From positions 11,647,175-11,711,174 of the forward strand of contig OX465119.1 of the NCBI GenBank assembly GCA_949987565.1: a stretch of DNA of 64,000 bases, written 5' to 3'. Source of the stretch: Luidia sarsii (Eukaryota; Echinodermata; Asteroidea; Paxillosida; Luidiidae). Below, piece by piece: positions 47,301 to 59,600 of this stretch. The position numbers were made by a program, and so were the translations under genes. Positions within the stretch are counted from its first letter, which is position 1. Every line of letters begins with the position of its first letter. The notes below the pieces were generated by a model, which was not told the DNA's origin, ran no database searches, and saw only the letters and a list, made by a program, of their open reading frames with translations.

Positions 47301-50300
47301 GCCTGCCCTGGCCTGCCCTGCCCTTGCCTCCCCTGCCCTGCCCTGGCCTGCCCTGGCCTGCCCTGCCCTTGCCTCCCCTGCCCTGCCCTGGCCTGCCCTG
47401 GCCTGCCCTAAGCTGCCCTGGCCTGCCCTGGCCTGCCCTGCCCTGCCCTGCCCTGCCCTGCCCTGCCCGTGCTATCCCGCTCTGCCATTCCCTACCAAGC
47501 CATGCCCACCCCGCCCCGCCCCATCCACCCCACCTTGCCCCTCCCTGCCCCTCCCTGCCCCTCCCTGCCCCTCCCTGCCCCTCCCTGCCCCTCCCTGCCC
47601 CTCCCTGCCCCTCCCTGCCCCTCCCTGCCGCATCCTGCCGCGTCCTGCTCTTCCCTTGCCTGCTTGGAAATCGTGCCTGTAGGACCGACGGCGAACTCTG
47701 ACATGTACCCAGCTTGCTTCTGCACACAGCTCCATACCCAAACAATCATATACTCTATGACTGGACCCAAATTATTGAACTCATGCATTTCATAATCTGT
47801 TTGCATATCTAGAGGAATGTTGAAAAATAGTGATAATAATTGTATATATATATTAAGTATTGGTGGAAATGCATTTACATTTGGTTTATTCTGTACATAA
47901 GATTTGCGGATAATTTGTAAGAAGTCTCAAATAGCTATCACCTCCATTATAATGGAAGCTTCTGCCATGAAAACCTCGCCTTTGATTGGCCAGGACCCTG
48001 GCGAAGTAATTAGCACACAAACTTAACGAGCTGGGTTACGCAAATCAGAGTTTCGTGTCGATCTTTGGAAAAAAAAAAAGGCTTGAGCACAAGTCTAGCC
48101 CTTTCATCATCAACTACGTTCTGTCTCTCCTTTTTCATGTAAAAAGATAATATTCCAAAGGAAAAAAAAAATCTTCAGTATTGTTACAGCAGGATCACTG
48201 TTATCATTGTAGATTGTAGTCTTTGACAAAATTAACCACTGTAAACGATGGCCCATTCTGCAATAAAACATCTCATGGTTTCACACTACCCATTGTGTTT
48301 TGCCGCCTTTCATTTCGTCTTTTTTTCTCTCCTTGAACTCTGCCTATTATTTTTTAAATTTTTGGTTTTTTTTACTACTCTGTTTTACACTCTCACTTCA
48401 TCTCGTTTCCTTTTTCGATTGCTTCGTTCATCTCGGTCTCTGAAGATGTCTTTCATTTTATTTCATTTTCCCCATTTTGTTCCTTTTTCAAAGAGTTATT
48501 TTTTCCCTTTTTTTGTTTCTTTTGTTCATCCGTGTCACAGAAACCAGTGCTTCTTGCTCGTACTTTTCCCTCAGAATCTGCAGTTTTTTTCATTTGTATT
48601 TTGTACCATCTTTGTAGAAACAAGGATCGATCCAGTCAAATTTTGTATTGCCATTTCTCAAAAATTCTGTTACCCCAAAAAATGTTTTTCACGTCGCACA
48701 TATTTTGACACCAGCTGTAAGCCATTTGAAAAACATAAAAATTCATAAAAGGGTTGCCATGCAAAATGAACAGTTTTGTATGAGAAATAGATGTTTCAGC
48801 TCCAATATGTTGATTTTTATATTGACCCTTCATTGCCTTTTTGTTTCATTTTGTTCCCTACTGTCTTTCACACCCAACAATTCCATTTAAATTTAAAAAA
48901 AAAACCTGAAAAACCTGAGAAGACACATCAGGAAGAAGAAAGTGTGAGTTTTTGTCTGACGAATTCACCGCAAAACATGCCGCCTGTTGTGCCACATTTT
49001 CCTCCCGACTTTTCCCCCACTTTTTTGTTTTCTTCCCCTCGGGAAGTGAAGGGCTTTGACGAGCCCGCCGGCTTTCATCCTCTTGTCATGGCCTCTCCTC
49101 TCTAACTCGTCACAAACTAATACCGTCTGATCTAATAATTCATTTGGCCTCCATTTGGCCGTCGTGTGACTGGTCCCCCATCTTCTGAACTGACCCACTC
49201 TGATGTCGTCCTGTCGTTCTGCTCTTAATCGTAACCGATTCTTTTCCTTCCCAAGTGTACTGTATATCATTGTCAAACCCGCCATTTTGTCGTCTGACCA
49301 TAACTAATGTCTTGCAAATAAATGAATTGAAGTTTGTATTCAGTTTTTATGTCTGTGTGTTTGTCATTTCTTTACATCATTTTGTTCAACCTAATCCATT
49401 TCATCCCCTTTTTCTCTCTCTTTCTCTTTTGACGGTGTCACATGACTAACGTGTGTGGATTCTTCCATCGCTTGCAGGGGGGTGGGGTATTGAGTCATGC
49501 GTTTGTAACCGTTGATAAAAACCCACTCGCTCATTCATGATTCCTGGAAAACTGCGCCCGTCCAGGTCAGGACATCTCCCACGATGACCTGTTGCCATGG
49601 CAACTGGCCTATTCAGCCAATGGGAAGCTGTTGTGCTACAGTGACTTCACCAATGATACTGGCTGTTCGGCCACCGGTACCCCGCATATATTAAAATGCA
49701 GTTCTGCCATGATGGTTTACGGCGCAGGTTTTTGCATAACCGTTTGTTCTGAAATCCCCTCCGAAAGCGTTAACTATCATGCATTTTTTTTATGCCAAAA
49801 TCTTCTCCCGCTGAATTTACTGACCACTAACTGTTTTGTTTTGTTTCTAATATTTGTTGTGACTTTCAAAATTAGGTTTGGTTTTGTCCTCGTTCCCCTC
49901 CCCCCTAAAAACAAATATTGCCAAGAGTTTTTTTTTTAAATGTACACCAATCGGTCTCACTTGGACTGAATCACACAGAAACATGCCACACCACATTTAA
50001 GGGGGCCCGTCTACTCATAACCCCAGACAAGCCATATCCAACTGTAAACTCCTAATCCAGAATGTCATTACGAAAATTTAAAGAAACCCACGAAATCCAC
50101 ACAATTTGTTACATTCGAACGTGAAGTTCAACCCTAACTGCAACCCTGAGAATGTTGCATGAAAATGAAGCACAGAATACTTGCCTTTGAGCACGCATAG
50201 TTGCCTCTTTATTTTGCACACAGTGACTGTAAATGAGTTCAGCACTGACTTTTGACCTTGTATTGACTTCTGACCCGGCATTGACCTCTGACCCCTCTCC

Positions 50301-53300
50301 CACAGGCTGACCTGAACAAAGAGTTCCGCAGCATCTACCAGGTGGTGAGCGAGATGCTGTACTACGTGACAATGACCGACCAGAAGCTGAACAACATGGA
50401 AGCCATCAGCACTGAGATTCCGGCCCTGACCGTTCAGCTGGAGAAACACAAGGTTCATTGTCCGTCCAATTCCCCCACCCAATCCCTTCCTCCGCGGCCC
50501 ATCATCTACATTCTTCTTCTTCTCGAGTCCTTTCTCTCAATTATATGCGACCTAACAAATGCTGGACGCAGGCGACACCATTAGGTGTGATTGTAGTAAG
50601 GTCAGCTTGGGCAGAAGTGGGCATTCCAGAAGATGACTCATGGTCTCCTCCTCTCCACATTCACATATTGGTTGACCTTCAGTGTTGAAACCCTATTTGG
50701 CTGTTAGGGCTTTGCACAGGCCGTCTCCAGCATGCAGTATTGAGACACTGCCAGGTGGAAGGAAGTATGGAAGAAAGGATGAGGGGAAGATGGAAGGAAG
50801 GAAGGGAAGGGAATTGAGGATTTGAGGAAATGAGGGATGGAAGGAAGGATGAAGGAAAGATGGAAGAAAAGAAGGGAAGGGAAGGGAAGGGAAGGTTGGA
50901 GGAAAGACGGATGGAAGGAATGACGAAGAAAAGATGGAAGAAAGGAAGGGGAGGGAAGGGAAGGTTTGAGGAAAGAAGGAAGGATGAAGGAAAGATGGAA
51001 GGAAAGAAGGGAAGGGAAGGGAGGATTTGAGGAAAGAAGGATGGAAGGAAGGAATGAGTGACAAGAAGAGGGTAAGACATTTCCAGACTTCCCGATTTCA
51101 GCATGATGAAGGACCTTTCTGTTACCTCCCCCCTTCTCCCTCTGCCTGCAGCTCTTCCTCGAGGAGATAGTGCACCACAAGAACCCCATCACGGAGTCGC
51201 TGAGCCGCGCCGACCATTTCCTCAAGAGCAACCGTGAGGAGTGCCAGAAGGCCAACCTGGGCGAGCAGCAGCAGGAGATGACCAGCAAGATGGGCCAGCT
51301 GCAAAGCGGCTACGACCACATCGTCGGGCTGGCCCAAGACCGCCTGGGCAAGCTCAACTCCACCCTGACCCAACTGCGCAAGGACAAGGACGAGAAGGTA
51401 CCTGATTTGATTTGATTTGATTTGATTTGATTTGATTTGATTTGATTTGATTTGATTTGATTTGATTTGATTTGATTTGATTTGATTTGATTTGATTTGA
51501 TTTGATTTGATTTGATTTGATTGGCCTTTGATTTGATTGGCCTTTGATTTGATTGGCCTTTGATTTGATTGGCCTTTGATTTGATTGGCCTTTGATTTGA
51601 TTGGCCTTTGATTTGATTTGATTGGCCTTTAAATGAATTTGAATGAATTTGAATGAATTTGAATGAATTTGAATGAATTTGAATGAATTTGAATGAAATT
51701 TGAATGGATTTGATTTGATTAGTTTTGATTAGATTTGATTAGTTTTGATTAGATTTGATTAGTTTTGATTAGATTTGATTAGTTTTGATTAGATTTGATT
51801 AGTTTTGATTAGATTTGATTAGTTTTGATTAGATTTGATTAGTTTTGATTAGATTTGATTAGTTTTGATAAGAATTGATTGGAATTGATTAGAATTGATT
51901 GGATTTGATTTGATTTGATTGGATTTGATTGGATAATGACTTATTTTTGTCTCCATTTCTTGGTGTTGACTGCAGACCGCCCTTGAGAAGCTGCAGCAGG
52001 AGCACACCATCAGCCTGCAGAACCTGCTGCAGTGGGTGTCCGAGGTGGAGCACGCCATGGGCTCCGCCCAGCCCGAAGGAGAGCAGGTCCTGACGCTGAC
52101 TGAGCAACTCAACAAGATGAAGGTATCTGATCTGGCTGGATTGCATTCGGTATTACTGCACTACGAAAAAACACACAGAAGTTATCAAAACTCAACAAGA
52201 TGAAGGTATCTGATCTGGCTGGATTGGATTCAGTATTACTGCACTACGAAAAAACACACAGAAGTTATCAAAACTCAACAAGATGAAGGTATCTGATCTG
52301 GCTGGATTGCATTCAGTATTACTGCACTACGAAAAAACACACAGAAGTTATCAAAACTCAACAAGATGAAGGTATCTGATCTGGCTGGATTGGATTCAGT
52401 ATTACTGCACTACGAAAAAACACACAGAAGTTATCAAAACTCAACAAGATGAAGGTATCTGATCTGGCTGGATTGGATTCAGTATTACTGCACTACGAAA
52501 AAACACACCAAACTTATTTAAACTTAACAAGATGAAGGCATCTGACCTGTGGTGGATTTCACAAAGCCTTACGATCAATCATAACTCAACTTATGATTGA
52601 TAACCCATCGCAAGTTGTGATAGACCGTATGGTTTCTGTGCATCGCTCATCGTCTTGCGATTGATCGTAAGTTACGATGGGTTTGGTGATATCGACGACT
52701 GGTTTGATTGGATGCGGTATTACAGAAACAGAAGTTATAAAAACTGAACAAGATGAAGGTATCTGATCTGGTTTGATTGGATTCAGTTTTACCACGGAAC
52801 AAAAAAACCCCCCAGAAATATATGCTATCAAATAAGAATACTCATAGTGCACAATAATTATACATGATATAGCCCATGAAACTTTTTAACTTATTTCCAA
52901 TGGGGTCATTACTATTGCACTAAAACAGGTTAGAAACGTGATTATTTTATGGCAGTATTTTATGGCCAAAAAACAGTCCCAGTCCGGTCAAGTTTCCTTC
53001 CCTGTTTTCCACAGTTGATAGACACCTACATACCGGGTAGATACGTGTACTCATTGTTTGATTTTGTTGTTTTGTTTTTCAGGCCCTGCGCGATGACGTG
53101 GTCAGCCACGACCGCGCCGTCAAGCAGAACGTGGACGGCGTCATGCAGTTCCTGAAGCAGAAGGGCGACAAGCTGCCCCGCGAGGGCGCCGCCGGCACGG
53201 CCCGCCTGCACGAGTACGTCTCGGACCTGCGGGCCCGCTACGGCCGGCTGAACGGCGAGGCCGAGGGCCGCAGCCAGCAGCTGACGGCCGCCCTGGAGGC

Positions 53301-53573
53301 GCTGCGCAGCTTTGACAAGGACGTGGCCGCCTTCGAGCACTGGCTGGCCAAGGTGCGCGACGCCGTGGACGGGTTCGGCCGCGACGCCGGCCGCGACATC
53401 GGCGTGCTGAAGAAGCAGTCGGCCCAGCTGCAGTCCCTGAACAACGACATCTGCAGCCACAAGGACCAACTGAACAAGACCAACCTGGCCGGCCAGGACT
53501 TTCTGAACAACGCCAAGGTCCGCCGCTCACTCTTTGAAATAATCAACTTGTAAATCAAACAAATTTAATTCTT

Positions 53574-53610
<37 letters not shown>

Positions 53611-56600
53611 GAATTTTAACAGAGATAGCAAAACAAAAACTTTCCAGTTTCAGAAATAGTTTTAATGATTTAATGACAATTGTAGATGCCTTTCCGATAA
53701 TAAAAACAGTCTTTTGACATCACTGTCCTCTGTTCGTGCAGGCCTACAAGCAGATGCTGTTGGTGTTCCGCACCAATGCCCTGACCCGCCAGTTCAACAA
53801 GACCTTCAGCGAGGCACCCGACTCCAATGTCATCCTGGACAGGCTGACTCACCTCAACGCCGCCTTTGACAAGCTGCAGGTCAGAATCTCTGGATAAAAT
53901 GATCAGCATCCTGGAGGAAATTCAAAAAAAAAATTGTCTGAATAACAAATGAAACAAGTGACCGAATAGACAGTCCTATACAATTACATAAACACCAGAA
54001 ACCTAACAAAATACGCAAAGAAACTGTTTTTGTTTAAGAAGCAAGTCATGAACTGTTGCAAGAGTTCTGGCATTAACTTGCAAGCACTCTTGTCCTGGAA
54101 GTCTGAGTCTGAGTTACCGGCTCTTGTCAGAGCCAAACTCCGTCTGAAAACTCTGCCTTTGAGAAAGGTCCTGCTAGGATCGAAACGTCAGGCCCACTAA
54201 ATTTTTAAGATTTGCATTTTGGTAATTTTAGTCAGTAAAGCAGTTTGCAACGATTTTTGTATATCACTGAAAAGAGAAGAGGTACATGGTGTCACTGCAA
54301 ACCTTCCAAATCGTCTCCGATCTAAATTCTCGTCTTCTTGGGAACTCGTGCCTCCGCAGACCAAATACGACCACACCAACGATCACCTACTGGAGCTGAT
54401 TGGCAAGCACCAGACCTTCAACGACAGCCTGGGCAAGTTCCGCACCTGGCTTCAGACGGCCGAGCAGTCGCTGGGTAAGCTCCTTCAGGAGCCCATCGCC
54501 GCTGAGCCGCTGGCCGTGCAGAAGCAGATTGACAAACTACGGGTGAGTCTAAAAAGCAGGATTCCACTTCCAGAACCTTAGAGGCATCCATCAAATCAAC
54601 AGGCATGCAACTTTTCCGCGGATCCGCGGATTTCCGCCTTTTTTTTTTAATTCGGCCTTAAAAAAAAAAATAAAAAAAAAATTGATGTTTACTTTTCATT
54701 TTGTGTAAACAAAAATAAAATTTTCTGGGTGTATGCCTTGAAAAAGGTTAAAATCTGTCACTCAGCTTCAAGTCATAAGTGGTCAAAAACTGCTCAGAAT
54801 GCACCACAGAGCATCTAGAATCCAAAATTTTCGGGGCCCTTAAACGGGCCCCAAACCCCACGCTGTAAGGGCTTCGTGCTTCGCGCTCGCAGTTTCAACC
54901 TTTGGGAAACCTATTAACAAGGTCTGGTCTCCCCTATTTAAATCACTTCTGTTCAACATTTATTTCCTTTTTGCCATAAATGAAAGAACAAATATAGGAA
55001 GTACTTGGTTGGAGCTATGAGAGAATTAATTACGGTAATGAAAGTAAATAACAATTAAAAAAATTCGCAACAAAGAAGATATCAAAATAGAAATAGAGGC
55101 AATCATGGTGGCATGTTCAAAGGACTCAGGATACCTATTATTAACCTTTTGGTAAGTATTAGTAATAATTTGGTTTCCCCTAAAACCTTTTTGGGATACC
55201 TGATGTTAACCTTATCCTCTCGTCTCTCTCTCTCTCTCTCTCTCTCTGGTAGACTTTCAACGATGACGTCATTGAGCACTCCCGGGACATTGAGCAGGCC
55301 AAGGAGGCAGGCAAGGACCTGGCTGATGCACAGGACGAGGTCAAGAATGACGTCCAACAGGCCATTGGTAAGCCTGACCTGGGCCCAGACCCGCTTAAGC
55401 AATAATTTTTTTAATTTTTTTTTAAATATTTTATTTGAGTTGGAAGACAAAATATTTAATTTAAAAAAAAAAAAAAAAAAAAAACAATTGTCCCCATCTG
55501 CTTCCTTAATACGTTTTTTCATAATTTTTTTTTTAAAAAAATGCAGTAAAAAACACCGAAAAAATTCACAAATTCATCGGTGTCAAGTGTCGAAACACTA
55601 ACGGTTGCATGAAATTTCTAAATCCCGGACAAGAAACTTTATAATTCAACCTGATAAATGAGATTTGAAGGTTTTCATGGTGAGAGTAACCTGATAACGT
55701 GTTCATTACATGCCAGTTTGCATGCATTTATTTGACTTTTGTTCTTGAAAAAAACAAACCCACCACCTACCTACTAACCAGGCGATGTGCAGGAGCGCTA
55801 CAGCCGCCTGGAGCGTCAGATCGCCGAGCGCAGCAACACGCTGCAGATGACGCGCATGCAGTGCCTGAGCCTGCAGGACAGCCTGCACAGCCTACTGATC
55901 TGGCTGGAGGAGAAGGAGAACACCTTCGACAAGCTCAACTCCACCAGGACCATGATCAAGCGCAACGCCGTCATGGAGCAGCTGCAGCAGCACAAGGTAG
56001 GGGGAGGGCGCTCGGACTTGGAAATCGCTTTGGAGGTTGAGAAATGCGTCAAGAAAGTCAGGGGGGAATCGCTACCCCCCCCCCCCAAAAAAAAAAAAAA
56101 AAAAAAAAAAGGATATTTCTTTTCCCCTAACTATTATTTAAAACCTTCTGAGATCAGGTTAAGAAATTTGATGTTTACTTTTCATTTTGTGTAAACAAAA
56201 ATTCAATTTTCCGGGTGTTTGCCTTGAAAAAGGTTAAAATCTGTCACTCAGCTTCAAGTCATAAAGACATGGAGCAGCTGCAACAGCACAAGGTCGGGGG
56301 AAGACTTGAAAATCGCTTTGGAGGTTGAGAAATGCGTCAAGAAAGTCATGGGGGAATTGCTTCAACTACAGGCAGCATGGAGAGCAATCTTTTGTTTACT
56401 TCAGTGGTCTCCATCGTAGATATTAACGTTCAATACATGACGGATGCTGCCTTAGCAAGTCGCCTTGTGCGACTGTGCGCGTGTGCGCTCAACTTCCCCC
56501 TCCCCACAGTCAATGACGCCACGCAGTGGTCTGCCTCTCTCTGGAAGTCCCTTCCTTGTTCTCGTTACCCCCCCCCCCAACCTGAAGCGGACAAAAGCTC

Positions 56601-59600
56601 CAATTTAGAATGAGAATTTGTGGATGTGTTTGGGTTATTTGTTAACTCCAGTGCCTGAAAGGCTTTGGTTTCCGTTTGTCTCAGAGGGATGGTCCACTTT
56701 GGCAGAGGGAGATCCCTACTAAAAGACCTGTTCCAAATGCAACCGAGCTGAAACCAAAAATGAAAATGTCAGGCCCACTTAAAAAAAAAATTGCTTGCAG
56801 AATTGCCCAAAACAAGGTTATAAATCCACTCAAGGTTAAGGGCTAGAGAAAGAAGGAGATGGAGAGGGGCTCAGAAGGCTGGAGATAGGAATTGTGGACA
56901 GTTTTCTTTGGCATTTTTTTTCAATCTGATCTTCTTTTTTTTCATCGTCTTAAAACTTGCTTTTCCATCTCCTCCTCGGCCGGACAGCTCCTCCAGACGG
57001 ACATCGACAGCCACAAGCCCTCAGTGGCCTCGGCCAACGAGTCGGCCGCCGAGCTGATCAAGGAGTGCGACCCCAAGATGGCTCGCAACATCCAGGGCCG
57101 GCTGGACAACCTGAACAGCCGCTTCGAGAAGGTGATCGTGCGGGCCCGGGAGCGGCGGGACAGCCTGCAGTCGCTGCTGGACAAACTGCTGCAGCTGCTG
57201 GAGGCCATCGGCGACCTGGAGGACTGGATGCTGCCCGTCATCGACTCGCTGGAGTCGCGGGAGCTGGTGCGCCTAGACCTGCCCGACATGGGCGGTCGTC
57301 TGCAGGTAAGGGAGTTAAACGACCCTGAGCTAATTTTGTAGCGCTGCTAAATTTGCTTAAATTTAATGTTCAAAATTTGCCTAAGCATGAAAACAAATTT
57401 CAAAAAATTTGAAAGGGCTACCACATTGGGTTCTCTGCCAACCAATATACATATATAACCGCGGGTACCAGACTGAAACGCCATGGAGGCTGCCATCTTA
57501 AAAAAAATTATGGGGGAAGTAAAAAGCGCTGCCCTGCACATAATTATACTGAAAAACATCGTACGTGCGTAAGCATCACCATGTAGTGCCATTGAACCAT
57601 GGCAAATTTGAACAAGCTTCACGACGCACGAATACAAATGTGTAGCAGTGCCCCACAGTTTGACAATAGTCTCCTATGGCATCACAGTATCCTGACAATG
57701 TTTCAAATAGATCTTGACCGTCAATAGCTGATATGTGTCTACGGTGCCAACCCCTGTTGCTCGGGGCACAACATTTCTGGAACACTAATGTCATTTCCTT
57801 CATCCTCTGATTCCCTCCTTTCTCGTCTTCCTCCGAGCGTAGGACTACCAGCGTCAGGTGGACAACCGCAAGCCGCAGTTTGAGCAGATCAAGAAGATCG
57901 GCCAGGAGCTCCTCAAAGGCTCCAAGAACGCTGACACCAGCTACGTGGCTGAGCTCCTGGACAATGTGGGCCTGAACTGGCGCTCCCTGGAGACTGCCTT
58001 CGGGCGCAGGTGAGAGAGAGAGAAGCACTCATCCCAGAAGGCTCCTCTGAAGATGGCGGAGGTGGTGGGATCTTTGGGAGGTGTCCATCGATCCGTGCAT
58101 GAGGAGTGGATACAGACCCTTGGTCTCTACAGACACTACAAATAAAAGTGATAGTTCTACGGTTCTAGGATCCGTCTCATACATGTACACCCCTTTTTCC
58201 CCTTCCCTTTTGTATAGAAATTCGCCCATAACAAGGCTACAAAAGCCACTCAAGGTTAAGGGCTAAGGAAAGGAGATAGAGAGGGACCCAGGAAGGCTGG
58301 AGATAGGAATTGACATTCCCAGATTCGCCCAAAACAAGGCTACATGTTTAAAGCCACTCAAGGATAAGGGCTAAGGAAAGAAGGAGATAGAGAGGGACTC
58401 AGGAAGGCTGGAGATAGGAATTGACATTCCCAGATTCGCCTAAAACAAGGCTACATGTTTAAAGCCACTCAAGGTTAAGGGCTAAGGAAAGGAGAGAGAG
58501 GGGAAGACTGGAGATAGGAATTGACGTTCCTCTTAAAAAGGGCAAGATCATACGAGGGTGGGAAACATGAACAAGGAATGGAATTCCAGAGAGAGGCAGA
58601 ACGAGGGAAGACGCTGTTGTTGTTTTTTGGACTATCCTGATTTGTATTGAAGAAATGAAGAAAAGGAAGCTGATTTTTGAAAACAAAGTTGAATCGCAAT
58701 GGATTGTATTTGCCCGACTGTTACCCCTTTTTTTTTCTCACACCCCACCCCTCCCTCCCTGCCCCCTTCCCAGGATGCAACAGTGGGAGGAGCGCAACAA
58801 GGCCTACAAGGCCTTTGACGAGAAGGTGAAGGGCAGCAACGTCTGGTTGACGGGCATGGAGGACAAGGTCAGCCAGCTGCAGCCCATCGCCAGAGACAAG
58901 GAGACCATCAACGTCCAGATGCAGCAGCTCCAGGTAAGAGTCTCCCCACATCTACTCTCCTGACCTCTTGACGTCAATGCTCTCAGCTCTGGTCGGCTGT
59001 ACTCCAAGGCCGAGTTCGGGCGCGCGCGTTCTCGGCTGAATGAACAACCCTGGTGGAGAGGCGGCGTGTGTGATCCCTGTTCCTAGTGCAACGTTCGCGG
59101 GTCGTGTTCGTGGTGGTTCGAGCGCGAGAACTCGGTTTGCGTGTGAAACACAGACCGCCCGAACTCGACCCAAGAGATCACAAGTTGCTGGAAAGCATTG
59201 TATTGCATTGGAATAATTGACTATTTCATATTGTGGTTCAGCATTGCACAAGTCTCCCTTTGACAAGAGAAGAATGTTTTTCCCTCAATGGAATGCATTT
59301 TCAGCTTTTCGATGATAGAATTAAACAAATCTGATGTTTTGAAGAAGAAAAAAAAGTCTCGGGGTTGATTTGCATTTGCAGTTGATTCAGGAATTAAGCC
59401 GTTCCTTTGCTTCTGTTTCCCTGCCCGCACTCATCCACCCATCCACCTAACCACCCAACCAACTATCCACCCATACATGCACCCACCCAACAACCCGCTA
59501 CCTCACCATAACCCACTCACTCACCCACAGCCCTTGCAGAAGGAGTACAACGGCTACCGCCCCAACATCGACGAAGTGCGCAAGCTGGGTCGCACCCTGG

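Larger units (their letters stand above)
45716..50305 (+). other. Intron 25 (4.6 kb)
   Basis: Holds the CCCTG pentanucleotide satellite (46980-47645), T-rich non-coding sequence (48290-48850) and a palindromic X-box at 49591. No exon that fits the phase of exons 25 and 26 was found. Confidence 0.65.

Noticed and set aside
46977..47806. Long frames on both strands over the CCCTG satellite
   Set aside because: Low-complexity artefacts (LPCPALP, AGQGRAG).
49571..49676. Exon-like stretch reading [14 protein letters not shown] in intron 25
   Set aside because: The only nearby donor-like GT gives phase 1, which does not fit phase-0 exon 26, and there is no spectrin or plakin similarity; kept only as a regulatory candidate.
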